A stretch of DNA of 64,000 nucleotides. Source: Stagnihabitans sp038231395. GTDB lineage: Bacteria; Pseudomonadota; Alphaproteobacteria; Rhodobacterales; Rhodobacteraceae. The stretch is from contig JBBRLL010000016.1 of assembly GCA_038231395.1 (NCBI GenBank), positions 1 through 64,000 of the forward strand, given 5' to 3'. The notes beneath the pieces were generated by a model. The model was given only the letters and a program-made list of their open reading frames with translations, was not told where the DNA came from and made no database searches. Below, in pieces: positions 1-8,874 of this stretch (within the stretch, counting starts at the first letter, position 1; each line of letters starts with the position of its first letter). The position numbers were made by a program, and so were the translations under genes.

Positions 1-2756
1 GACAGGGGCTCGTCGGCTGTCGCGCATTTATAGGCGGCCTCGGCCAGCATCTTGGTTTGCAGGGGCAGAAGGTCGCGGAAGATGCCGGACAGGGTCATCA
101 GCACGTCGATCCTTGGGCGGCCTAGTTGCGCCAGCGGGATCAGATCGGCACCACACAGGCGGCCATAGGCGTCAAAGCGGGGTTTGGCACCCATCAAAGC
201 CAGCGCCTGAGCAATCGGGCCGCCGTCAGATTTGATGTTGTCCGACCCCCACAGGACCAAAGCGATGGAGCGCGGCAGGGTCGGGTGGGCGGCCAGCAAC
301 CGGTCAGCTTGGGCAGCGCCGTCGCGCAAGGCAAACTCGGTCGGCATGCGGAACGGGTCAAAGGCGTGGATGTTGCGGCCGGTTGGCAGAATTTGGGGGC
401 TGCGGATCAGGTCGCCGCCCGGAACTGGCGCAATGAAACGGGCCGACATGGCACGCAAGATCGCGGGGATTTCGGTATCCTGTTGCAACTGCTTGTCAAT
501 CCGGGCGCGGGTGACGTCATCCATCGGCGGCAGCAGATCAAGGTAATCGGCGCGGGCGGTGGCGGACATTGGCTTGCCCACGATGTGCAACCCGTCGGGG
601 ATCAGCGCGTCCTCCGCCTCCAGCAGTTTCAACCACAACGCGGCGGGCTTTTGGCCGGTCATATCGACGGCAGCGGCCTGTTCGGCAATCAACGCCTCCA
701 GATCGCCACGCTCGGGCGCAGTCGGGGCCATAAAGCGCCAGCGGGTCAGGCTGTCTTTCAACTCGATCAGGCCTTTGTACAGGCCAGCTTGTGCCAGAGG
801 CGGCGTCAGGTGCGAGATGGTGATGGCGTTTGACCGCCGCTTGGCCAGCGATGCCTCTGACGGGTTGTTGGCGGCATAAAGGTAGATATTGGGCATTTCG
901 CCGATCAGGCTGTCGGGCCAGTCACCAGCGCCCAGACCGGATTGCTTGCCGGGCATAAACTCCAAAGCGCCGTGCATGCCGAAATGAAGCACGACATCGG
1001 CGGTAAAGCTGTTGCGCAGCCACAGGTAGAACTGCACGAACGCATGGGTCGGCGCAAAGCCACGTTCGAACAGCAGGCGCATCGGGTCGCCTTCGTAGCC
1101 GAAGGTTGGTTGCAGGCCGATGAAGATATTGCCGAGTTGACGGCCCAGCACGAAGACGTTGCGCCCGTCAGTCTGCACTTTGCCGGGGGCGGGGCCCCAG
1201 ACGGCCTCGATGGCTTTCAGCGGTGCCGTGTTGCGCACGATATGGTCAGCACTGACAAAGGCCGCAACATTGGCGGGTTGACCGTAAGTTTTGGCGTTGC
1301 CGCCCAGAACCGCCTCACGCAGGTCGGCCACGGTGGCGGGCACGTCAAGGGTGTAGCCGTCGGCCTTCATCGCGGTCAGCGTGTTGTGCAGGCTTTCAAA
1401 GACGGACAGGTAGGCGGCGGTGCCAGCGGCCCCGGCATTCGGCGGAAAGCCGAACAGCACGATGCCCACCTTTTTGTCGGCGTTCTTCAACTGGCGCAGG
1501 CCAGCGATCCGCTGTGTCTTTTCGGCCAGTGAGGTGATGCGTTCATGGCAAGGTGACATGGCACGGCTGTCAGGACTGCCTTTGCACATATGCGGGCAGC
1601 CGGTGCAGCCGTCCAGCCCGTGACGCCCGGCAAAGACGGTGGGGTTGGTGGCACCGTCAATCTCTGGCAGGGCGATCAGCATTGTCGTTTCAATCGGGCC
1701 AAGGCCCTGACCGGCAGTCGCCCATTGGCCAAGCGTCTGAAACTCCAGCGGGTGGGCTGCGATATAGGGCACGTCCAGCGCTGACAAAGCCTCGACTGCG
1801 GCGGGGCTGTCATTGTAGGCCGGACCCCCGACGAGCGAGAAGCCGGTCAGCGACACCATGGAATCGACATGGGCGTGCGCCGTTTTGAAGTAGGTGTTGA
1901 TCGCAGGGCGGCCATCAAGGCCACCGGCAAAGGCCGGGATGCAGGCGATGCCCTTGGCCTCGAACGCGGCAATCACCGCGTCATAATGCGCGGTGTCAGA
2001 GGCCAGAACGTAGGACCGCAGCATCAAAAGGCCGACGGTCATCTTTGCACCGGCGGGGCGCGGCAGGTCAGCCAGATCAGTGGTGATGCGAGCGGGCAGC
2101 TTTGGGTGATAAAGGCCAACGTCGGGGTAATCGACCGGGGCTTTGGAGGGGGCACCGCGCCAGTCTTTGCGGGTGGAGTAGCGGCCAATCAGGAAGCGGA
2201 CCATCTGTTCGATGTTGTCATCCGACCCGCCAAGCCAATATTGCATCGACAGGAACCAGGCGCGCAAGTCCTGCGCCTTGCCGGGAATCCAGCGCAGGAT
2301 CTTCGGCAGGCGGCGCAGCATCGACATCTGCTTTTCGCCGGAATTGGAGGAGGTCTTGGCGGAAGGCTTCAGCTTCTTGAGCAGGGCCATCGCAGCCGAA
2401 GCGGGCTTTGACATGTCCAGATCGCCCATCTTGGTCAGCTTGACGATGGAAGCGTCGGCGATGACACCGATGAAGGCGTCAACCCGCGTGCGGGCCTCTG
2501 TCAGGGCGGGCAGGATGGCGGTGATGTGCTCTTCGATGAAGATCAGGTTGGCGATGACGATATCGGCGGTCAAAAGCGCCTGTTTGCAGCGCGAAAGTGC
2601 GCCCGGGTTTTCGGCCCATTCGGCGGCGGCGTGGATGGTGATGGTCAGGCCGGGGAAATCCTTGGCCAGGCGCGGGGCGATGCGGGCGGCGGGGCCTGCG
2701 GCGTGCTGGTCAAGGGTGACCACAACGATGTTGTAGCCGACTTTGGTGCCAATCAT
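1..2756 (-). CDS. bchH: Magnesium chelatase subunit H, 3' part cut by window edge
   Basis: This is the large porphyrin-binding subunit of magnesium chelatase (BchHID), which inserts Mg2+ into protoporphyrin IX, the first committed step of bacteriochlorophyll synthesis. The reverse strand reads open from the ATG at 2756 to base 1, about 918 codons of the roughly 1190 usual for the family, so only the C-terminal end is missing. Recognisable BchH/CobN segments include GMHGALEFMPGKQ, GCTGCPHMCKGS and SGIFRDLLPLQ near the left edge. An ATG four bases upstream is followed by a stop after two codons, so the ATG at 2756 is the only sensible start. It lies 7 bases after bchB and belongs to the bchFNBH operon. 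The forward-strand open frames over this stretch are shadows. Confidence 0.97.
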   Translation of the reverse strand, partial: MIGTKVGYNIVVVTLDQHAAGPAARIAPRLAKDFPGLTITIHAAAEWAENPGALSRCKQALLTADIVIANLIFIEEHITAILPALTEARTRVDAFIGVIADASIVKLTKMGDLDMSKPASAAMALLKKLKPSAKTSSNSGEKQMSMLRRLPKILRWIPGKAQDLRAWFLSMQYWLGGSDDNIEQMVRFLIGRYSTRKDWRGAPSKAPVDYPDVGLYHPKLPARITTDLADLPRPAGAKMTVGLLMLRSYVLASDTAHYDAVIAAFEAKGIACIPAFAGGLDGRPAINTYFKTAHAHVDSMVSLTGFSLVGGPAYNDSPAAVEALSALDVPYIAAHPLEFQTLGQWATAGQGLGPIETTMLIALPEIDGATNPTVFAGRHGLDGCTGCPHMCKGSPDSRAMSPCHERITSLAEKTQRIAGLRQLKNADKKVGIVLFGFPPNAGAAGTAAYLSVFESLHNTLTAMKADGYTLDVPATVADLREAVLGGNAKTYGQPANVAAFVSADHIVRNTAPLKAIEAVWGPAPGKVQTDGRNVFVLGRQLGNIFIGLQPTFGYEGDPMRLLFERGFAPTHAFVQFYLWLRNSFTADVVLHFGMHGALEFMPGKQSGLGAGDWPDSLIGEMPNIYLYAANNPSEASLAKRRSNAITISHLTPPLAQAGLYKGLIELKDSLTRWRFMAPTAPERGDLEALIAEQAAAVDMTGQKPAALWLKLLEAEDALIPDGLHIVGKPMSATARADYLDLLPPMDDVTRARIDKQLQQDTEIPAILRAMSARFIAPVPGGDLIRSPQILPTGRNIHAFDPFRMPTEFALRDGAAQADRLLAAHPTLPRSIALVLWGSDNIKSDGGPIAQALALMGAKPRFDAYGRLCGADLIPLAQLGRPRIDVLMTLSGIFRDLLPLQTKMLAEAAYKCATADEPL

Positions 2757-2763
2757 GGGTACA

Positions 2764-4350
2764 TCAGCGCGCATAATGGGCCTTTGCCTCATAGAGGGTT
2801 TCGACGGAGATCGCGGTGACGCCCTTGGTTTCGGCGTATTTCTCGGTATTGCGGCGGGCTTTGCCGCGCACGAAGAAGGGGATTTTCTTCAGCTCGTTTT
2901 CGGCGTCCGACAGCCAGAAGATGTCACCGGAGGGTTGGACCGTTGGAACGGAGGCGGGTTCAGGGGCCATCGAGGCCCCCTCGCCCGCGGCCGCCAAAGG
3001 CGCTTCGCTGGCGGCTTCAGCGACAGCTTCACGCGGTTTGTGCTGGCTGCCATGGTGGGAGGCGCCTGCGTCATCGTGGAATTCGAAATCGTCGCGGAAC
3101 ATGTGAAGGAGGTGTTCTTCAAGACCCATGACCAAGGGATGAACCCAGGTGTCGAAGATCACGTTGGCACCTTCCCAACCCATCTGGGGGGAATAGCGCG
3201 CGGGGAAATCCTGCACATGGACGGGGGCAGAGATCACGGCGCAGGGAATGCCCAGACGCTTGCCGATGTGACGCTCCATCTGGGTGCCGAGGATCATTTC
3301 GGGGTGTAGGGCGGCGATGGTGGATTCGACTTCGAGGTAGTCATCCGAGATGAGCGCCTCGACGCCGAAGTCTTTGGCAAGGGCGCGAATGGGACGGGCC
3401 ATTTCGCGGTTGAAACAGCCAAGGCCCGCGACCTCGAACCCCATCTCGTCACGAGCGATGCGCGCAGCGGCGGCGACATGGGTGCCATCGCCAAAGATGA
3501 AGACGCGTTTGCCGGTCAGGTAGGTGCTGTCAACAGAACGGGTCCACCACGGCAGGCGCAGGCGGGAGGTGTCGGATTTGACCGGCAGACCGGTGAGGCG
3601 CGACACTTCAGCGAGGAAGTCGTTTGTAGCACCGACGCCGATCGGAACGGTCTTGGTGAAGGGCTGTTTGAAGTTGGCCTCTAGCCAGCGCGCGGCGGAT
3701 TCGGCGTGTTCGGGGTACATCAGCACGTTGAAATGCGCGGCCCCCAGGCGGGCGATGTCAGACGGACGCGCACCCATGGGCGCGCAGACATTCACGGCCA
3801 CGCCCATTTCGGACAACAGGCGGGTCAGTTCGGTGATGTCGTCGCGGTGGCGGAACCCCAAAGCCGTCGGGCCGATCAGATTGGCGGTGACCTGCTCGGT
3901 GCGGGTGCAGGGTTTGGCCAGATGACGGACGATTTGCAGGAAAGTCTCATCGGTGCCGAAACCCTCTTTGCGCTGATAGCTGGGCAGGTCCAGGGGGATG
4001 ACGGGCAGGCCAAGGTTCATGCTGCCAGCGAGGCCCGCAGGATCATCCTGGATCAGTTCGGCGGTGCAGGAGGCGCCGACAATCAGCGCCTCGGGCTTGA
4101 AGCGCTCAACGGCGTCCTTGCAGGCGGTCTTGAACAGGGTCGCAGTGTCGCCGCCAAGGTCGCGGGCCTGAAAGGTGGTGTAGGTGACCGGGGGGCGGTG
4201 GTCGCGGCGTTCGATCATGGTGAACAGGAGGTCGGCATAGGTGTCGCCTTGGGGGGCGTGCAGGACATAGTGCAGGCCCTTCATCGCGGTGGCGACGCGC
4301 ATGGCACCCACATGGGGCGGGCCTTCGTATGTCCACAGCGTCAGCTTCAT
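2764..4350 (-). CDS. bchB: Dark-operative protochlorophyllide reductase subunit B
   Basis: BchB is one half of the BchNB catalytic component of the nitrogenase-like, light-independent protochlorophyllide reductase, which reduces ring D using electrons from BchL. The protein is 528 residues. Asp36 and Cys95 are present in the contexts HAPQGD and VGASCTAEL, the positions that matter for the [4Fe-4S] cluster in the Rhodobacter enzyme. The C-terminal helical segment (residues about 475-528) carries the usual PFFVRGKARRNTEKYA motif. I chose the ATG at 4350 because it gives the conserved start MKLTLWTYEGPPH and overlaps the bchN stop as ATGA. An in-frame extension to 4497 is antisense to nothing useful and is not conserved. 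bchL is not in the window. Confidence 0.97.
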   Translation of the reverse strand: MKLTLWTYEGPPHVGAMRVATAMKGLHYVLHAPQGDTYADLLFTMIERRDHRPPVTYTTFQARDLGGDTATLFKTACKDAVERFKPEALIVGASCTAELIQDDPAGLAGSMNLGLPVIPLDLPSYQRKEGFGTDETFLQIVRHLAKPCTRTEQVTANLIGPTALGFRHRDDITELTRLLSEMGVAVNVCAPMGARPSDIARLGAAHFNVLMYPEHAESAARWLEANFKQPFTKTVPIGVGATNDFLAEVSRLTGLPVKSDTSRLRLPWWTRSVDSTYLTGKRVFIFGDGTHVAAAARIARDEMGFEVAGLGCFNREMARPIRALAKDFGVEALISDDYLEVESTIAALHPEMILGTQMERHIGKRLGIPCAVISAPVHVQDFPARYSPQMGWEGANVIFDTWVHPLVMGLEEHLLHMFRDDFEFHDDAGASHHGSQHKPREAVAEAASEAPLAAAGEGASMAPEPASVPTVQPSGDIFWLSDAENELKKIPFFVRGKARRNTEKYAETKGVTAISVETLYEAKAHYAR

Positions 4351-5654
4351 TCGGCGGCCTCCAGCGTTGGAGCCGCAAATTGCGGGGCCAGAGGGGCGAG
4401 CAGGGCACGACGGCGCAGAGGTCTTGCGAACAGGGCGGCAAGATCGGCAGCTTGTTCGTAGAAATGCACCGGGGTAAAGACCAGTTCGATGGCCCATTTG
4501 GTGGCCATGCCCTCGGCCTCCAGCGGGTTGGCAAGGCCAAGGCCGCAGACGGTCAGATCGGCACGGGCAGCGCGGGCGCGCGCCAGTTGGCGGTCAACAT
4601 CCTGACCTTCGGACAGCGTGGGGCCATGGGGCAGCAGGGCCAGTTCAGGCTCCATCAGGTCGCGGTGCAGGAAGGGCGTGCCAACCTCGATGGCGGTCAT
4701 GCCGCACTCACGGGTCAGAAAGCGGGCCAGCGGGATTTCAAGCTGGCTGTCGGGGAAGAAAAACACCGACTTGCCGGTGAGAGTTTGCGCCACGGTGGCC
4801 ACAGCCTTTTCGGCACGGGCACGTGGTGCGGCGGTGGCTGCGGCGAAACGTTCGGGGGTGACGCCGAATTCGGTGGCTATGGCTTGCAGCCAAAGGGTCG
4901 TACCCTCTGCCCCAAAGGGGAAGGGCGCAGGGATATGGCGGGCACCACGGCGCGTCAGAGCGGCATGGGTGTCGCCAAGGAAGGGTTGCACGAGGGCGAA
5001 GACGGTATTGGGGCCAACCGAAGGGGCATCGCTGCTGCGGCGGGCCGGCAGACACCGGATTTTGCCAATGCCCATCGCGGTCAGCAGCGCCAGTGCCTGA
5101 TCTTCAACCACGTCAGGAAGCGCGCCGACCAGCAGCAGTTCCTTTTCGGTGGTGTCTGCCAGCGTCGGAACCATTGAGGCCAGGCAGGCATCCTCGCCTT
5201 GCGTGAAGGTGGTTTCGATTCCCGAACCGGAGTAGTTCAGCACCCGGACGTGCGGTGCGTGCTTGGCGCTCATCCGTTCGGCGGCGCGGTGCAGGTCCAG
5301 TTTGATGACCTCTGACGGGCAGGACCCGACCAGAAACAGCTGCCGAATGTCAGGCCGGCGTGACAGAAGCCGCTCCACCTCACGGTCAAGTTCGGTTTGG
5401 GCATCGGCCAGACCGGCGAGATCTTTCTCTTCAAGGATCGCAGTGCCGAAACGGGGTTCGGCGAAGATCATCACCCCTGCTGCCGATTGCAGGAGATGGG
5501 CACAGGTGCGACTGCCCACCACCAGAAAGAACGCGTCCTGCATCTTGCGGTGCAACCAGATGATGCCGGTCAGACCACAGAACACCTCACGCTGGCCACG
5601 TTCCTTTAGAACAGGGGTCGCGGTGCAGCCAAGGGCGGGGGCCGGGGCGTTCAC
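4347..5654 (-). CDS. bchN: Dark-operative protochlorophyllide reductase subunit N
   Basis: BchN pairs with BchB to form the protochlorophyllide-reducing heterotetramer. The protein is 435 residues, normal for the family. The three cysteines that hold the interfacial [4Fe-4S] cluster together with BchB Asp36 are visible as Cys26 (VFCGLTG), Cys51 (SRTCAHLL) and Cys112 (VGSCPSE). Both ends overlap neighbours by 4 bases (ATGA with bchF upstream and with bchB downstream), so the four genes are translationally coupled. Confidence 0.97.
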   Translation of the reverse strand: MNAPAPALGCTATPVLKERGQREVFCGLTGIIWLHRKMQDAFFLVVGSRTCAHLLQSAAGVMIFAEPRFGTAILEEKDLAGLADAQTELDREVERLLSRRPDIRQLFLVGSCPSEVIKLDLHRAAERMSAKHAPHVRVLNYSGSGIETTFTQGEDACLASMVPTLADTTEKELLLVGALPDVVEDQALALLTAMGIGKIRCLPARRSSDAPSVGPNTVFALVQPFLGDTHAALTRRGARHIPAPFPFGAEGTTLWLQAIATEFGVTPERFAAATAAPRARAEKAVATVAQTLTGKSVFFFPDSQLEIPLARFLTRECGMTAIEVGTPFLHRDLMEPELALLPHGPTLSEGQDVDRQLARARAARADLTVCGLGLANPLEAEGMATKWAIELVFTPVHFYEQAADLAALFARPLRRRALLAPLAPQFAAPTLEAAE

Positions 5655-6193
5655 GCCTGCACCGCCCGGTCAATCTCCGCCGCTTCATCGCGCGCCGCCG
5701 CATCCAGCCGTGCCATGCGCAACTTGCGGATGAACTGCCCGGCGTTGACCGCGTAGGTCACATAGGCGGTCAGCGCCAGAAACATTTGCTGTTCCGGTGA
5801 GAGAAACCCAGTCCAAAGCGCTATCAAATAGATGGTATGCAGCGCTATGACCGCGAAAGAGAACACATCCTCCCAGAAGAACGCCGGGGCCAGAAGGTAT
5901 TGGCCGAAAACCACCTTTTCCCAGATCGCGCCGGTCACCATGATCAGGTAGAGAAAGGCGGTTTTCACCAGGATCGAGATGGTCGCGGCCTCGTATCCCT
6001 GTCCGGTCAGCAGATAGTGGACCACCAGCACCACGGAAACCGCGAAGGCCAGAAATTGCAACGGGGCAAGGATGCCCTGCACCAAAGTCCATTTTGTGGC
6101 GTCGCGCCGCGCGCGTTCAGCCGCTGTGTAAAGCTGGCGCCTCACGGAACGAATGGGGCGATTCTTTGGCATGGCAGGTCTTTCAGACGACAT
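5651..6193 (-). CDS. bchF: 2-vinyl bacteriochlorophyllide hydratase
   Basis: BchF hydrates the C3 vinyl group of (bacterio)chlorophyllide on the way to the acetyl group of bacteriochlorophyll a. It is a membrane protein of 180 residues with about four hydrophobic segments (residues 40-62, 74-92, 105-125, 133-150) and the family stretch VTGAIWEKVVFGQYLLAPAF. The start at 6193 is the first ATG of the frame. A second ATG seven codons in (MPKNRP) is an alternative, and neither has a strong ribosome-binding site. It is the first gene of the leftward bch operon. A PpsR operator sits 36 bases upstream. Confidence 0.95.
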   Translation of the reverse strand: MSSERPAMPKNRPIRSVRRQLYTAAERARRDATKWTLVQGILAPLQFLAFAVSVVLVVHYLLTGQGYEAATISILVKTAFLYLIMVTGAIWEKVVFGQYLLAPAFFWEDVFSFAVIALHTIYLIALWTGFLSPEQQMFLALTAYVTYAVNAGQFIRKLRMARLDAAARDEAAEIDRAVQA

Positions 6194-6204
6194 ATCCTGA
6201 GACG

Positions 6205-6248
6205 AACCTAGCCTCTCGATTCTTAATGTGTCAACTAAAACTTACACA
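6205..6248 (-). promoter_or_regulatory. PpsR operator and sigma70-like promoter of bchF operon
   Basis: TGT at 6229-6231 and ACA at 6244-6246 are exactly 12 bases apart, the PpsR/CrtJ consensus. The palindrome extends outward to TGTGT...ACACA (6227-6248). On the reverse strand the left arm contains TTGACA (6234-6229), and 18 bases further on is TAGGTT (6210-6205), a plausible -35/-10 pair. The operator would then cover the -35 box, fitting repression by PpsR. Further TGT and ACA half-sites lie just outside (6251-6276). Confidence 0.7.
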
Positions 6249-6338
6249 TCTGTAGTTTACACATCCTGCAGTTACACGACGCCTATGTACCGACTTTGCA
6301 GCAGAAAATCCGACCTATTATTATTCAAAAACAGCACC

Positions 6339-6391
6339 TTGCAAAAACTGGCCGCGCTGCTTATAGTTTCAAGTGTCAATTTTCTTTGACA
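6339..6391 (+). promoter_or_regulatory. Promoter of ppaA with PpsR operator at the start site
   Basis: TTGCAA (6339-6344) and TATAGT (6362-6367) are 17 bases apart, a good sigma70-type promoter. A perfect PpsR palindrome, TGT-N12-ACA, lies at 6374-6391 directly over the predicted transcription start. This arrangement implies that PpsR represses ppaA and probably the ppaA-ppsR pair, giving feedback control. Confidence 0.7.
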
Positions 6392-6492
6392 ATGCAGTGG
6401 ACCTAGGGGAAAGTTAGCCGCAACGATGCCCTCGATCGTGCCGACAGATTCTAGCGGCGGTTGCGTGGGGCACCTGGTGGGGAGCCCTTCGG

Positions 6493-7284
6493 ATGCAGGA
6501 ATTCCATCCGCGCAATCAGGTGCGCGCGCCGTCGGAAGATGCCGCGCGCGTCACGCATTTTGCGTCGCAGGTTGTCTCACTTCTCGCAGATCGCAGCGCC
6601 AGAACGGTTTCGGAACTGCGCGAGCCTTTGGTGTCCGGTCTGGTGGCGGCGTCGCTGTTGGGGACAAAGGACGCCTTCGCAAACCTTCTGTCAGAGGTGC
6701 GCCGGTCGCGGATCAGTCTGGCGGCACTGGCCGATATCTACATCCCGGAAGCTGCGCGACGGATGGGCGAAAGCTGGCACGACGACCAGATGTCATGGAT
6801 GGATGTGTCGATCGGCGTCGGCCGGATGCAAAGCCTCTTGCGCGAGATTGGTTCGGCGTGGTCAGCAGATCAGGCGGGCGATACCGGGCACGGCACTGTG
6901 CTTTTGATCGTGCCGGACCGGGAACAACACACTTTGGGGCCGATGGTCGCGATGGGCCAGATGCGCCGCTATGGCGTTTCGGTCTGCCTTCGTATTGCAC
7001 CGAGCTTCACGGAACTGCGCACTCTTTTTGCACCGCGACAGTTCGACGGGATTTTGATCTCGGTTGCGACGAAAGACAAACTGGAAGCGGTTGGAAACAC
7101 CATAAAGTATATCAGGACCATCATGAGCAAGCCCTGCCCCATCGTGGTCGGCGGTGCCATCATGTCAAAGGTGGAGGATCCGGCATCACTGACGGGGGCT
7201 GACTTCTCTTCCAATGACATCGGCGCTGCTCTTGAGGTGATTGGCCTTAAGTTCGACGCCTCCTGTGTGCTTCGGCGCGCGTAA
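6493..7284 (+). CDS. ppaA: Cobalamin-binding PpsR antirepressor (PpaA/AerR)
   Basis: PpaA/AerR is a B12-binding regulator that modulates the photosynthesis repressor PpsR/CrtJ. The protein is 263 residues. Residues 20-125 form the helical cap-like region (WHDDQMSWMDVSIGVGRMQ) and residues 133-250 the Rossmann-like cobalamin domain. His146 in QHTLGP matches the His that ligates cobalt in Rhodobacter AerR. The ATG at 6493 is preceded by a GGTGGGGAG Shine-Dalgarno-like run. It lies directly upstream of ppsR, as in Rhodobacter, and behind a PpsR operator. Long and short AerR isoforms are known, so internal starts are possible. Confidence 0.9.
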   Translation: MQEFHPRNQVRAPSEDAARVTHFASQVVSLLADRSARTVSELREPLVSGLVAASLLGTKDAFANLLSEVRRSRISLAALADIYIPEAARRMGESWHDDQMSWMDVSIGVGRMQSLLREIGSAWSADQAGDTGHGTVLLIVPDREQHTLGPMVAMGQMRRYGVSVCLRIAPSFTELRTLFAPRQFDGILISVATKDKLEAVGNTIKYIRTIMSKPCPIVVGGAIMSKVEDPASLTGADFSSNDIGAALEVIGLKFDASCVLRRA

Positions 7285-7322
7285 CAGACCGTTGTCCCGA
7301 TTTGGGCGGGTGGGCGGCAAAA

Positions 7323-8753
7323 ATGGCGAAAAAACCGGTGAACACTGACGCGAAACATTTTCTGGACGGCCTTTCTGTGCCGCTGATGGACCCGGGCCTG
7401 TTGTCCGATATCGTCGCAACTGCGGCGGATCTGTCGTTGATCCTGTCGTCTGACGGGCGTGTCGCGGCTGTGATGGTCAACCCGCATCATCCGGCCTTTG
7501 GCCAGTTGGAAAGCTGGGTCGGCCAGCGGTTCACCGACATCGTCAACGAAGAAAGCCGCGAGAAATTCGTGCGCCGGTGGGATACGATTGGCAAGCCGGG
7601 TGCCAAGTCTTTGGTGGTGGAAGTGAACCATGTCGGGCTTTCGATGTGGGAATTTCCGATCCGCTACGTCATGCACCGGATGGGCAAGGACAAGACGATC
7701 CTGATGTTGGGTCAGGACATGCGCCCGATTGCCGAAATGCAGCAGCAGTTGGTGTTGGCGCAAATCGCGCTGGAGCGCGACTATGAAACCCAGCGCGAGA
7801 TGGACACTCGCTACCGGGTGCTGATGGAGGCGACCCGCGACGCGATGATCCTGTTGGCCATGAACACCGGCCGCATCGTGGATTTGAATTCCGCCGCTGC
7901 GGTGATGCTGGGCGGAACCCGGCAAGATCTGGCCGGGGCGGCGATTGCGCAGGAATTTGACGGTCGGCGGCGTGGCGAGTTTCTGGAAAGCCTGTCCAAC
8001 ATCGCCTCGGCAGATCAGGTCAGCCCGGTGGAACTGGTGGCGCGCCGGTCGCAGCGCCGTTTGCGCGTCATGCCCAAACTGTTTCGCGCCGCGGGCGAGC
8101 GTTTCATGCTGTGCCGGCTGGAAGCGCCAGAGCAGGCCAATCCCGCGCTCAGCGATATCACTGACAATCTGGAACGGTTGTTTCACGAAGGCGTCGATGC
8201 GATCCTGTTTCTGGATCAGGACGGCATCATCACCTTTGCCAACGACGCCTTCATGAAGCTGACCGACAGCACGCATGTCGTCAGCGTGCGGGGCCGGACC
8301 TTTGCCGATTTTCTGGCGCGCGGCATGGTCGATCTGCGGATCATTCTGGACAACGCCCGGCGGTCACGGCAATTGCGGCTTTACTCGACTAAAATCATGA
8401 ATGAATTCAACGGGCAGGTCTCGGTTGAGATTTCTGCGACGTTTCTGGCTGACCGTCCGAAACAAGGCTTTGCTCTGGTGATCCGCGATTCCAGCCGACC
8501 CGATCTGATGCGCCGACCCGGATTTACCGGCGGCGAGGACGGGATGCGCAGCGTGATGGAGCTGGTCGGTTCATCGACCCTGAAAGACATCGTCGCCGAG
8601 ACTACCGATGTGGTTGAAAAGATGTGCATTCAGACGGCGGTGGACCTCACCCGCAACAACCGGCTGGCTGCGGCAGAAATGCTGGGACTGTCGCGCCAGT
8701 CGCTTTACGTCAAGCTGCGCAAGTTCGGGCTGCTGAACAAAGACGACGAATAG
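7323..8753 (+). CDS. ppsR: Photosynthesis gene repressor PpsR (CrtJ)
   Basis: PpsR represses bch, crt and puc genes under oxygen by binding TGT-N12-ACA. The protein is 476 residues. It has an N-terminal PAS-like region (about 20-130), a glutamine-rich linker helix (QQQLVLAQIALERD, about 139-153), PAS1 (about 160-275), PAS2 (about 280-390) and a C-terminal FIS-type helix-turn-helix (about 437-472, NRLAAAEMLGLSRQSLYVKL). Two cysteines, Cys264 and Cys435, correspond in position to the redox/ligand-sensitive pair of Rhodobacter PpsR, the second next to the HTH. The ATG at 7323 is preferred to an in-frame TTG at 7302. The gene follows ppaA by 38 bases. Confidence 0.95.
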   Translation: MAKKPVNTDAKHFLDGLSVPLMDPGLLSDIVATAADLSLILSSDGRVAAVMVNPHHPAFGQLESWVGQRFTDIVNEESREKFVRRWDTIGKPGAKSLVVEVNHVGLSMWEFPIRYVMHRMGKDKTILMLGQDMRPIAEMQQQLVLAQIALERDYETQREMDTRYRVLMEATRDAMILLAMNTGRIVDLNSAAAVMLGGTRQDLAGAAIAQEFDGRRRGEFLESLSNIASADQVSPVELVARRSQRRLRVMPKLFRAAGERFMLCRLEAPEQANPALSDITDNLERLFHEGVDAILFLDQDGIITFANDAFMKLTDSTHVVSVRGRTFADFLARGMVDLRIILDNARRSRQLRLYSTKIMNEFNGQVSVEISATFLADRPKQGFALVIRDSSRPDLMRRPGFTGGEDGMRSVMELVGSSTLKDIVAETTDVVEKMCIQTAVDLTRNNRLAAAEMLGLSRQSLYVKLRKFGLLNKDDE

Positions 8754-8779
8754 CATCCGCCCGGTTTCATAGCGATAAA

Positions 8780-8809
8780 GCCCCAAAAGTCCGGGGCATT
8801 TTCTTTGAT
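8780..8809 (+). terminator. Probable intrinsic terminator after ppsR
   Basis: GCCCC (8780-8784) pairs with GGGGC (8793-8797) around an 8-base loop and is followed by ATTTTCTTT. It separates ppsR from bchG, suggesting that bchG has its own promoter. Confidence 0.5.
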
Positions 8810-8855
8810 CTAACGGGGCCCGGTGCCTGAAATCTGCACTTGCCCGACTCAAAAA

Positions 8856-8873
8856 TGTCAGGCAAAGTTGACA
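8856..8873 (+). promoter_or_regulatory. PpsR operator abutting the bchG start codon
   Basis: This is a perfect TGT-N12-ACA palindrome whose last base is one nucleotide before the ATG at 8875. Its right arm contains TTGACA (8868-8873), as does the bchF operator on the other strand. If TTGACA is the -35 box, the matching -10 (TTTACA, 8892-8897) falls inside the annotated coding region. Confidence 0.7.
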
Positions 8874-8874
8874 C

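Noticed and set aside
126..2819. Chain of forward-strand open frames over the first 2.8 kb
   Set aside because: They are shadows of bchH on the reverse strand, which is open and conserved across the whole stretch.
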